DNA from: a bacterium
GTDB lineage: Bacteria > Auribacterota > UBA3054
Assembly (NCBI GenBank): GCA_017557885.1
Contig: JAFYXV010000001.1
Span: 1 to 64,000 of the forward strand
Length of the DNA stretch: 64,000 nt
Reading direction: 5' to 3'
Positions within the stretch are counted from its first letter, which is position 1. The number at the start of each line of letters is the position of its first letter. The notes under the pieces are model-generated. The model saw only the letters and a list, made by a program, of their open reading frames with translations, made no database searches and was not told the DNA's origin. Shown in pieces: positions 1-7,690 of this stretch. The translations under genes and the position numbers were made by a program.

Positions 1-2370
1 ATCCTGACGCAGATCTCCACGGCCTGGGGACTGAACCCTGCGGCCCGCGGCTCCAAGCCGCTCTCCTTTTTCCTGGTGGGCGCCAGCGGCACCGGCAAAA
101 GCCATCTGACGAAGCTTCTGCAGGAGGCTTTCGAAGAGGTGCTTCATATTCCCCAGATCCAGACTATAGACTTCGCCAGATTTGCCACTGAGCAGATGCC
201 CATGGACCTTATCGGCAGGGACAACAACTGGAAGGACGGCGGCCGCGAAGGCGAGCTTACCCGCCGCGGCTTAGAGAATCCCAACGGCATCATCGTTATC
301 GACAATTACGAGCTCGGCCATCCCATCGCCGTGTCTTATCTGAACACGGCCCTGGAAGAGGGCCGTCTGGCGGATGCTTTCTCCGGCAAGACCATCAGCT
401 TCGCCAACAACATCTTCCTCATCCTTACCAACAATAAGGAAGTAGCGGAGAACGACGAGTTCCTGACGCTTGTCTCGAAGGATAAGAAAATGCCCCCGAA
501 GGACAAGCTGGTGGAAGGCCTGGTGAAATCCGCGCCGAAATTCAAATCCACCCTGGCGCTGGTGGACCAGCCCGTGCTGTTCCTGAAGCACGATTTCAAG
601 TCTTTCTTCGCGGTCCTGAAGGATCGCTTCCTGGATCTTCAGCGCCAGGTCTCCGAGACCTTCGACGCGGAGTGCGACTTCGAATCCGAGGAGGTTTACC
701 GCCTGCTTGTGGGAATGCATCCCCAGATCGCTTCCGCCCATCCGATCCAGCCTGGTCTGGAGGACATGGTCCTGATGCCTATCCAGGATTTCCTGAGGGA
801 GCATCTGAAGGAATTCAAATCTCCCCGCCGCATCCGTATCGAGTGCGAAAAGCTGCCGGCTTGGGACTGCGCTCCGGAAAAGACTTCCGGCAAGGCCATC
901 GACGAGGCTTGGCTGGAGGAGCTGACCAAGATCCGCATCCGTCAGGCGACAAGGCTCGCCTTTACGCCTAAGGTCGAGCTTGCTGGCAACGAACTTATCC
1001 TGCGCTTCACCGACATCAAGCATGTGGTGATGCCCTCCATTGAGGATTACGGCTATTTCTCCGTTACGGCCCCCAACGTTAAGTTCAGCGACCTGGTGGG
1101 TGTGGAGGTCGTCAAGGAGCGCGTCCAGGAAGCCCTGGACTTATACTCAGGCAAGGCCAACGGCAAACACTCCAAACCCCAGACTGGCATGATCCTCTGC
1201 GGACCTCCCGGAACCGGCAAGACTTCCGTGGCCAAGGCTATCGCCAACGAACTCGGCCGCCCCTTCATCATGGTCAACGGCGCGGATTTCCGCAAGAGCA
1301 TTGTTGGCGAGGGCGTCGAAAGCGTGAAGAAGCTTTTCGCGGCGGCCCGCCGCTACAAAGCCGTGATCTTCATCGACGAGATCGACGCCCTGGGCAACAG
1401 GGACACCGGCAGCCTTGATCAGGTCAATGTCATCGACGCCTTCCTGTCTGAGTTGGACGGCTTCACGGCCAGGGAAATGCTGGTCATCGGCGCCACCAAT
1501 CGCTACCATGTCCTGGACACGGCCATGGTGCGCAAGGGCCGCCTTTCCCTCAAGGTCGAGCTGGGCAACCTCTGCCGCAAGGAAGACCGCCGCAAGCTGA
1601 TCGAGCTGGAATTGAAAAAGATCGACGTTTCCCTGGAAGAGGAGATCATCCAGAAACTCGTGGAGACCACCAGCAAGTGGAGCCCCGCGGACATCCTCGG
1701 CCTGATCAACGAGGGTATAAGGATCGCTGAAAAGCGCGGTGAAAAGCCCGAATTCAAGCATTTCGTCGAGGCTCGTACTATCGTCATTCTGGGAGAAGAC
1801 CCCCAGAAGCAGGAGGGCACCCCCGAGGAGATGTACATGATCGCCGTGCACGAAGCCGGACACGCCGTCTGCTCCGTTCTGCGCGGCATCCGCTTCGTCC
1901 ATGCGACCATCCAGGGAGCCGGCTCCGTGGCGGGCTATGTGGACACCTACGATTCCAAGTACGTCCACACCAAGAAGGATCTGGAAAACATGATCGACCT
2001 GGCTCTGGCCGGCCGCGCGGCGGAAAATTTGCTCTCCGTCAGGACCTGCGGCGTGGAATCTGATTTCAAGCAAGCCACCGGCAGCGCCATCAGAATGCTG
2101 CAGGAGGGCCTGGCCAGCGAGCACATCCTCACCCTGCCCGGTGAGCAGACGGATCTGGAAGCCTTCAACAAGTTCGCCATGAACCACCGCAAGGAACTGG
2201 AGCAGATCCTGAACGAACGCCTGAAAGCCGTCGAGAAGCTTTTCAAGGAGCACATGGACTTCCTGAAGGCTGTAGCGGACGCCCTGGCGGAGAAGAAGCT
2301 TCTGCTTGAATCCGAGATCTTAGCCATTAAAAAATCCGTGGAAGGAGAAAAAGTATGTACGGAACGCTAA
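1..2370 (+). CDS. Hybrid Clp-type/FtsH-type AAA+ zinc protease (5' end outside window)
   Basis: The reading frame is open from base 1, so the N-terminus is missing; the GTG at 76 is inside the first Walker A and is not the start. Residues are counted from base 1. Module 1 (about 10-160) resembles the ClpA/ClpB D2 ATPase: Walker A GASGTGKS at 27-34, a Walker-B-like IVIDN at 98-102 with Asn where Clp proteins have the catalytic Glu, and a sensor-1-like LTNN. Module 2 (about 370-590) resembles the FtsH ATPase: GPPGTGKT at 401-408 and IDEID around 458-462; the arginine-finger segment reads RKGRLSLK, keeping the first but not the second FtsH arginine. Module 3 is an M41 peptidase with HEAGH at 617-621 and a third-ligand motif ESDFKQAT. 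No membrane segment is visible, unlike FtsH. Predicted ATP-dependent protease of unknown substrate, translationally coupled to the next gene. Confidence 0.85.
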   Translation: MLTQISTAWGLNPAARGSKPLSFFLVGASGTGKSHLTKLLQEAFEEVLHIPQIQTIDFARFATEQMPMDLIGRDNNWKDGGREGELTRRGLENPNGIIVIDNYELGHPIAVSYLNTALEEGRLADAFSGKTISFANNIFLILTNNKEVAENDEFLTLVSKDKKMPPKDKLVEGLVKSAPKFKSTLALVDQPVLFLKHDFKSFFAVLKDRFLDLQRQVSETFDAECDFESEEVYRLLVGMHPQIASAHPIQPGLEDMVLMPIQDFLREHLKEFKSPRRIRIECEKLPAWDCAPEKTSGKAIDEAWLEELTKIRIRQATRLAFTPKVELAGNELILRFTDIKHVVMPSIEDYGYFSVTAPNVKFSDLVGVEVVKERVQEALDLYSGKANGKHSKPQTGMILCGPPGTGKTSVAKAIANELGRPFIMVNGADFRKSIVGEGVESVKKLFAAARRYKAVIFIDEIDALGNRDTGSLDQVNVIDAFLSELDGFTAREMLVIGATNRYHVLDTAMVRKGRLSLKVELGNLCRKEDRRKLIELELKKIDVSLEEEIIQKLVETTSKWSPADILGLINEGIRIAEKRGEKPEFKHFVEARTIVILGEDPQKQEGTPEEMYMIAVHEAGHAVCSVLRGIRFVHATIQGAGSVAGYVDTYDSKYVHTKKDLENMIDLALAGRAAENLLSVRTCGVESDFKQATGSAIRMLQEGLASEHILTLPGEQTDLEAFNKFAMNHRKELEQILNERLKAVEKLFKEHMDFLKAVADALAEKKLLLESEILAIKKSVEGEKVCTER

Positions 2371-3221
2371 ATAAGAACCATTGGGTGCCAACGTATCCCG
2401 AAATGAAGGACAGTCCGGTCGATCTGGGACACGACGAGCTTACGCTCTGCTTTTACAAACAGCTTCCCATTATTTATATTCAGGATAGGTGCACGGTCGT
2501 GGAAGACCCCGCCTGTTTCTGGATCGACAAGCATCACATTTATCTGCGCAGCAGCTGGAGCAGCTGGACTACGGTCGACGAAAGCGAGAGTGAACTGGTC
2601 GAAACGCTGCTGAAATGCAAGTACTGCTATGTCGGCATCAATCAGGACGACTACAATTACAAGTACGCGGTCGTTCCCGTTTACCACATCACAAGGCTCC
2701 CGGCCGACCTTTTCGACAAAGTGTCCTACGGCGAGGAGCGCAGCGAACGCTTGATCGTGAGGGACGACCAGGAGCTTGATGAAGACGAAACTTTTCTGTT
2801 TGAATATATGGATCTCTTCGGACCTTCAGAGCAGGACGACGCTTTGCTCAAAGCGCACAGCTTCTTCTGGAAAGAATTGTCCCAGTTTGCGTACCGTTTC
2901 AGGGAGAGGCTGGAATTCAAGTTCAACGCTAAGGTCAGGAACAATGTCGCCGATCTGATGATCACAAAAAAAGGCGATTGTGTCATGATGCTGGACTTTC
3001 TCAAGGACGACGAGCTGGAAGACGTCGATGCCCATATCGTTAAACTTCGCAGAATGCGCCTTTATTTTAAGGCCAGGAATCCCAAAGTTTGTTCGCAGAT
3101 TGGCCTTGTGGTCAGCGAGTCGGCGCAGGAAAAATTGATCGGCAAAGATCTTTCCGATCTCCATCTTATTGTTCGCGGAAATTTGAGGAAAAAATTGTTT
3201 GATTTCTTTTTCCTGAAATAA
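2355..3221 (+). CDS. Unknown protein coupled to the hybrid AAA+ protease
   Basis: I do not recognise this 288-residue protein. It begins inside the last 16 bases of the protease gene in another frame, so the two are probably translated together and may act together, for example as adaptor and protease. It has no signal peptide or membrane segment, is acidic in its middle third and aromatic-rich throughout. The segment around residues 195-260 (VADLMITKKGDCVMMLDFL followed by an amphipathic helix) is loosely like the core of PD-(D/E)XK-fold proteins, but the ExK signature is absent, so that is only a guess. It is followed by a very stable hairpin at 3230-3273. Confidence 0.75.
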   Translation: MYGTLNKNHWVPTYPEMKDSPVDLGHDELTLCFYKQLPIIYIQDRCTVVEDPACFWIDKHHIYLRSSWSSWTTVDESESELVETLLKCKYCYVGINQDDYNYKYAVVPVYHITRLPADLFDKVSYGEERSERLIVRDDQELDEDETFLFEYMDLFGPSEQDDALLKAHSFFWKELSQFAYRFRERLEFKFNAKVRNNVADLMITKKGDCVMMLDFLKDDELEDVDAHIVKLRRMRLYFKARNPKVCSQIGLVVSESAQEKLIGKDLSDLHLIVRGNLRKKLFDFFFLK

Positions 3222-3229
3222 GGCTCATT

Positions 3230-3273
3230 ATCGGTCTTCTGGGAAGGGAGCGATTCCTTCCCGGAAGACTGAT
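3230..3273 (+). other. 20-bp hairpin with GCGA tetraloop after the protease operon
   Basis: Arms 3230-3249 and 3254-3273 pair over 20 positions with only G-T wobbles as imperfections, closed by a GNRA-type loop (gcga). It lies 9 bases after the stop of the coupled gene. There is no T-run, so it is more likely an RNA 3'-end or stability element than a classical intrinsic terminator. Confidence 0.6.
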
Positions 3274-3379
3274 ATTTAGTGGAATCCTATGGAATAATTT
3301 GAGATAATTAATACAATAAGCGCCGCGTTTGAGCGTGCCTTCAATATGAAGGCAGCCGGCGGCAAAAAGGAGAACAACA

Positions 3380-4906
3380 ATGTCTGAAGAGCGCATTGAC
3401 AACGAAATGGAAGAAAGAGAAGAAAAGGGCGGCAGAAGATCATCCCTGAGTTGGATCGTATTCCTCTGCTTCAACGTCCTCCTGGCGTTGGGCCTTTCCT
3501 TTTTCATAGCGAAAGAATCATTAAATTACTTCAGCCGGTATTATTTGATCGCGCTGTGGGCGATCGAGCTTGTTTACGCCCTGAATGTGGCATCCCTGAT
3601 AGGTTTCAAGCGTCTCTTGCCCTGGGCGCTGCTGGCAGTAGTCATAGGCTGCTGTGTCTATTCCCTTGGTTTGAGTTTTAATTTCATCAGACCGATTGGC
3701 TTGGCGTCGCAGGCGATCTGCGCGGAGGAAGCCGCGGAAAGCGATTATTGCGAGGAATCTGCGGAGGATGTTTCCTCTGAGGAAGAGAGCGGCAACGTTT
3801 TCTGTGAGGAAAAAGCCGAGAGCGCTTCCAAGGAAGAAGAGAAAGAAGTGCCTGAATGGGAGAAGCATTACGCCCACAAGTATGAGGATGACATTAGCGT
3901 TACCAAAAAGGGCGCTTTCAGCCTTTACACCTATTCTTTCTCGGGAGAGGGGAAGGAGCACACCAAAGAAGAGATCGAAAAATACGACATATCTTATCCC
4001 TTCAATAGTTCGGCATATTATTCCGAAGTGGAATCCAAAGTCAGCATCGAATGGCCCGAACTGGAAAGCGGGCTCTCCCCGGCGGCGCTGGCTAAAGTCC
4101 GCAGAGCAATCCTCTGGATGGCTTTTTCCCAGGTCGTGCCCTACGGTTTCATTCCCTATGACAGGCTGAAGGGCCTGGGTGAAACTCCAGAATCCATTTT
4201 GAAGTATTTGAGCATAATCGATACGAACGAGTGGGAGTATCTCGACCATTACATTTCTGACAGCGTCGAGGACGGCTATATCTCAAATTCCGGCAATTTC
4301 TGTCTGTGCGGCTTCATACTCTCCCGCTTCATGGGAAAGCTTCCGGCAAAAGTTGGGGACGTGGTGGGGGACGACTGTCTGATGGCCTCTCTTGACTTCG
4401 CCAAGCAGTATGCCAACGAATGCTACGAATGCGAGCTGACAAACCATCACATCTGCAGCCAGTATATGTTCACCGCGCAAGTCAGTCTTTCCTGGCCCTT
4501 CGGCCTGAAGGCGAAGGAAGGGGCGAAATGGTACGAGCGTCCGGTCATGTGCGTCACACACTGGGGCTACGCCAACGACGGCGGCAACGGAGACCACAGT
4601 TTCAACACATCTAAGATCTACAGCCTGCCTGACGGCGAAGAACTGTATATCGAGGATTATTTCGCCTCTGATAAACTTAAGGATCTGAAGGCTTTCGTCA
4701 AGCAGCGCCTGATCTCGGATTGGATTAACAACGACGAAGACGGCAAGGCCGAATTGGAAAGGAATGGTTTTTACCTTGACGACATCAAGATCAGCGAGAA
4801 AGGCATGCTGTTCAAATGGCCGGTTTACGCCATATTGTCGCGCCCTTGGGCTTCCCCTGAAGTCTTCATCGAATGGAAGGATCTGGAGCCTTTCATGAAA
4901 CAATGA
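3380..4906 (+). CDS. Membrane-anchored protein with RsiV/DUF3298-like C-terminal domain (paralogue A)
   Basis: 508 residues. A charged N-terminus is followed by three hydrophobic segments (about 24-45, 53-75, 79-98), a Glu-rich linker (about 115-155), then a large domain. This domain is shared with the gene at 5846-7078: both have ALAKVRRAILWM, a Cys pair in the segment leading to LTNxHICSQ, PFGLxAKE, and an end of the type W-D/N-DLEPF-KQ. The motif SLPDGEELYIEDYF plus the C-terminal layout resembles DUF3298/RsiV extracytoplasmic domains; this is a resemblance by eye, not an established hit. The gene starts a three-gene group (A, FGE-like protein, paralogue B) ended by the terminator at 7113-7142. 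Start ATG 3380 follows an AAGGAG-type site. Confidence 0.75.
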   Translation: MSEERIDNEMEEREEKGGRRSSLSWIVFLCFNVLLALGLSFFIAKESLNYFSRYYLIALWAIELVYALNVASLIGFKRLLPWALLAVVIGCCVYSLGLSFNFIRPIGLASQAICAEEAAESDYCEESAEDVSSEEESGNVFCEEKAESASKEEEKEVPEWEKHYAHKYEDDISVTKKGAFSLYTYSFSGEGKEHTKEEIEKYDISYPFNSSAYYSEVESKVSIEWPELESGLSPAALAKVRRAILWMAFSQVVPYGFIPYDRLKGLGETPESILKYLSIIDTNEWEYLDHYISDSVEDGYISNSGNFCLCGFILSRFMGKLPAKVGDVVGDDCLMASLDFAKQYANECYECELTNHHICSQYMFTAQVSLSWPFGLKAKEGAKWYERPVMCVTHWGYANDGGNGDHSFNTSKIYSLPDGEELYIEDYFASDKLKDLKAFVKQRLISDWINNDEDGKAELERNGFYLDDIKISEKGMLFKWPVYAILSRPWASPEVFIEWKDLEPFMKQ

Positions 4907-4931
4907 ACATGCGCCAAAAACAAATTCTTTT

Positions 4932-5834
4932 ATGACAAATATACGAGATACATTAGCCAAATATCTGGTCCTGGACCTTACGACCTTCCAGATCAGGGAA
5001 GAGCAGAAGGGACCTATGGAAGATCCCACGGTCTTGAAAAGCGACTTGTGCCGGACCTCCGAACTGTGGCTCAGAAGGATCGAGCCCGGGACTTTCCTGA
5101 TGGGCAGCCCGAAAGATGAATTGGGCCGTAGCCGTCATGAGGACCAGCGCCAGGTGACGCTGACCGCTCCTTTCTACCTGGGAGTTTTTCAGGTGACGGA
5201 AAAACAGTACAAAATGGTCGCCGGGCGCAAGGGGCTCGGGAGCATAAGCGAGCATTTCTTCGGCCGCGCCAAGCCCGTCAACGTGGATTATTTCACTATC
5301 CGCGGAACGGAAGACTGGCCCAAAAGCGACCAGGTCGCCCCGGATTCTTTTCTGGGGCTTCTGCGGGGCAGAACCGGGCTGGACTTTGATCTGCCTACGG
5401 AAGGCATGTGGGAGTACGCCTGCAGGGCGGGAACGACCACGGCCTTGAACGACGGCAGAGACATTACCCATGAAGAGGAATGCCCCAATCTGAACAGGCT
5501 GGCCCAAAATTATTTCAGCACGAGATGCTACAGGAACAAGGAGGGAGCCACTCCCGCGCCCGTTGGGAAACATCTCCCCAACGCCTGGGGCCTCTTTGAC
5601 ATGCATGGGAACATCTGGGAATGGTGCCTGGACTTTTATGCTGAAAAACTGGGCACAGAGCCCGCCGTAGATCCGAAGGGCCCCAAAGAGGGCAGCTACC
5701 GGGTAAACCGGGGCGGGGATTTCGAGGACCTGGCCTACATGTGCCGCTCCGCCAACCGCAACAGAAGCGTTTCCCATTGGAAGCAGCTTTACTGCACTAT
5801 AAACGTCGGCTTTCGTCTGGCGCTAACCTTATAG
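4932..5834 (+). CDS. FGE/SUMF1-fold protein, cytoplasmic, probably not a true sulfatase activator
   Basis: 300 residues. The FGE-sulfatase (SUMF1) fold is evident from PGTFLMGSP near residue 53, FDLPTEGMWEYACRAG, GLFDMHGNIWEWCLDF and a terminal VGFRLAL. The segment after RGGDF has a single Cys in MCRSANRNR, and the paired catalytic cysteines of authentic formylglycine-generating enzymes are not present, so it belongs with the broader EgtB/PvdO-like family rather than with sulfatase maturases. There is no signal peptide. It sits 25 bases after membrane paralogue A and 11 bases before paralogue B, so it may be a soluble partner of those two proteins. Confidence 0.85.
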   Translation: MTNIRDTLAKYLVLDLTTFQIREEQKGPMEDPTVLKSDLCRTSELWLRRIEPGTFLMGSPKDELGRSRHEDQRQVTLTAPFYLGVFQVTEKQYKMVAGRKGLGSISEHFFGRAKPVNVDYFTIRGTEDWPKSDQVAPDSFLGLLRGRTGLDFDLPTEGMWEYACRAGTTTALNDGRDITHEEECPNLNRLAQNYFSTRCYRNKEGATPAPVGKHLPNAWGLFDMHGNIWEWCLDFYAEKLGTEPAVDPKGPKEGSYRVNRGGDFEDLAYMCRSANRNRSVSHWKQLYCTINVGFRLALTL

Positions 5835-5845
5835 GGAAAAAGAAA

Positions 5846-7078
5846 ATGAACGTGAGAGATCGTAAAGAAAAAGGCCGTAAGCCCAGGGGATTCGCTTTCC
5901 TGGGCTGTTTTTCCATGTTGTCCTTCGCGGTGGTCATCGTCGCCATCGGGCTTATGATATATGCCAATCATAGCCGCTGGGAGGCCAAGCAGGAGGCCCT
6001 CCGGGAAGAAACCGTCCCGGCCGAGGCGTATGCGGAAACAGAAGCTGAAGCCGGAACGGAAGTCGAAGCGGAAACAAAGAGTTCCGAGCCTAATGGCGAG
6101 CGCCAAAGAAGCGTTGAAGAAAGCGAGAAGGCTTGGGATTTTAACAAGGGCTTCTATTCCCTTTATGAATATGAGTACAAATCCGAAGGTCCCGAGCACA
6201 CGAAAGAAGAGATCGATAAATACGACATGCTTAAACCAATCTGGGGAAGCTATTCTCCAGATGTTTCGACCAGCTGGCATATAGAGTGGCCGAACGAGAG
6301 TTGCGGCTTGACGCCTCCCGCCCTGGCTAAGGTCCGCCGGGCGATATTGTGGATGTGTTTCAGCAACAGCATTTATTATGACATGCCCGATGAAGCTCTG
6401 GGAGAAACAAGAGAGTCTATTCTGGCCAGAAGGAACAAGATCGACGCAAGCAAGACAAACGACACATATCTTTCCCACTCCGATTACGCGAGGCTGGATA
6501 AGGATATAACTTCCCACAAGGCCGGCAAGAAACCGGCGGTGGAGGGCGATTCCGTTCCCACCTCCTGCCTGGAGCTGGCCTTTGACACTCTTAAAGAGTA
6601 CGCCCAGGAATGCGGCGAATGCCAGCTGACCAACGGACACATCTGCAGCCAGTTTACCTTCGGCGCTAACATCGAGCTTTCCTATCCCTTCGGCTTGCAG
6701 GCAAAAGAAGACGCTGCTTGGTACGCAAGGCCGGTCCTTTGCGTCCACTACTGGGGCTGGGCCAACGACGGAGGCAGCGGCAGCCACGACGTGACCAACG
6801 ACAAGGTGTACAGCCTGCCGGACGCCGAGGAGCTCTTCCTTACGGACTATATAGCGGAGGACAAGCTTAATGCTTTTAAAGAATTTTTAAGGGAACGCAT
6901 AATCGAGCAATCGAACGACAATTATCGCAAAGAGTGGGCTCAGGAAAAGGATATTTTCAAATACATGAACGATCTGCATATGACCGTAAACGGGGAAGGC
7001 CTGATCGTAAGATGGTGGAGAAACGAACCGGAGGTCCCGGTATCCTGGAATGACCTGGAGCCCTTCAGAAAACAGTGA
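5846..7078 (+). CDS. Membrane-anchored protein with RsiV/DUF3298-like domain (paralogue B)
   Basis: 410 residues from ATG 5846, preferred over upstream starts because it lies just after the FGE-like gene and is followed at once by a basic segment and one hydrophobic helix (about 18-37), a type II anchor. A Glu/Ala-rich linker (about 50-85) leads into the same large domain as the protein at 3380-4906, with matching ALAKVRRAILWM, LTNGHICSQ, PFGLQAKED, WGWANDGG and NDLEPFRKQ. Paralogue A has three hydrophobic segments, so the two differ mainly in the anchor. Predicted to be a membrane protein with its large domain outside the cytoplasm; function unknown. Last gene of its group, followed by an intrinsic terminator. 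Confidence 0.75.
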   Translation: MNVRDRKEKGRKPRGFAFLGCFSMLSFAVVIVAIGLMIYANHSRWEAKQEALREETVPAEAYAETEAEAGTEVEAETKSSEPNGERQRSVEESEKAWDFNKGFYSLYEYEYKSEGPEHTKEEIDKYDMLKPIWGSYSPDVSTSWHIEWPNESCGLTPPALAKVRRAILWMCFSNSIYYDMPDEALGETRESILARRNKIDASKTNDTYLSHSDYARLDKDITSHKAGKKPAVEGDSVPTSCLELAFDTLKEYAQECGECQLTNGHICSQFTFGANIELSYPFGLQAKEDAAWYARPVLCVHYWGWANDGGSGSHDVTNDKVYSLPDAEELFLTDYIAEDKLNAFKEFLRERIIEQSNDNYRKEWAQEKDIFKYMNDLHMTVNGEGLIVRWWRNEPEVPVSWNDLEPFRKQ

Positions 7079-7112
7079 AAACACGCGAACAATAAACCAT
7101 AAAACAATTGGA

Positions 7113-7142
7113 AATTGGCCGGAAACCCCGGCCAATTTTTTT
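7113..7142 (+). terminator. Intrinsic terminator of the paralogue A/FGE/paralogue B group
   Basis: Perfect 10-bp stem (7113-7122 with 7128-7137), 5-base loop, then a T-run. It lies 35 bases after the last stop codon of the group. Confidence 0.85.
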
Positions 7143-7146
7143 ATGC

Positions 7147-7378
7147 AGAAAATCTTGCCAATTGAATTAAACTTGTAACTGAAGCAGCTGACATAGCTGA
7201 ATCCGGACATACAATCATCGCAGGTTGCACAAAAAGCTGTATTATAGAACGGTGAGCGAATTTAGGAATACATTCAATAGAGCTGCATAGATCGGACCAA
7301 CTGTTACGCCTAGAGGTGGATGGAATATACAAAAAATGATAAACTATAACAAACTTACAAATCAAAACAATGTGCCAA
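7147..7378 (+). mobile_element. Decayed right end of an IS3-family element
   Basis: This stretch aligns with the right end of the intact IS at 14436-15779. It carries a mutated 3' end of orfB (compare 7203-7300 with 15608-15690), then an almost identical non-coding end (7320-7364 with 15721-15765) and the terminal repeat at 7365-7378 (right TIR with one change). The coding part contains stop codons and indels, so it is an inactive remnant; no left end is present nearby. Together with the terminator it fills most of the gene-free stretch 7079-7413. Confidence 0.8.
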
Positions 7379-7680
7379 ATTTTAACCATAAAAAGGACTG
7401 ACCTGAAGGTTATGTGGGATTGCAATACTATTGTGTTTGGGAAGTTAATGATAAAAGATATCCTATAGAATGGGAAATCGTAGGAGATTTGTCAGAAGGT
7501 TTAATTCAAGACAATAACATTATTTCCGGATTGCCTAGGCAAAATGGAAATTATTCTTTTAAATTAAGGGCAATCAATCAAAAAGGAAGATATGACGAAA
7601 AAAGAATGCATTTGTCTATTAAAACACCAGACGAATCATATGTTGATTATGGAAGCGGAAGCTATGAGGAAAATCAATGA
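7379..7680 (+). pseudogene. 5'-deleted fragment of a secreted He_PIG-domain protein (cassette 1)
   Basis: From 7402 the sequence encodes a single putative-Ig (He_PIG-like) domain, with motifs VNDKRYP, LSEGL and ISGLP, matching the second half of the gene at 15737-16231. An in-frame stop (7399-7401) precedes the match and the only internal start is GTG 7414. Compared with cassette 2, about 140 bases between ATTTTAACCAT and the PxGY codons, including the calcium-binding repeat, have been deleted. It directly abuts the IS remnant. No signal peptide remains, so it is probably not functional, although a short product from GTG 7414 is possible. Confidence 0.7.
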
Positions 7681-7690
7681 GGCTCATATT

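Noticed and set aside
4932-5834. True formylglycine-generating enzyme (sulfatase activator)
   Set aside because: The fold is present, but the paired active-site cysteines are not, and no sulfatase gene is in the window.
5741-5845. Upstream extension of membrane paralogue B
   Set aside because: It would overlap the FGE-like gene; the ATG at 5846 directly precedes the membrane anchor.
7592-7690. Upstream extension of the cassette 1 secreted protein
   Set aside because: The signal peptide begins at ATG 7691; the extension overlaps the upstream fragment.
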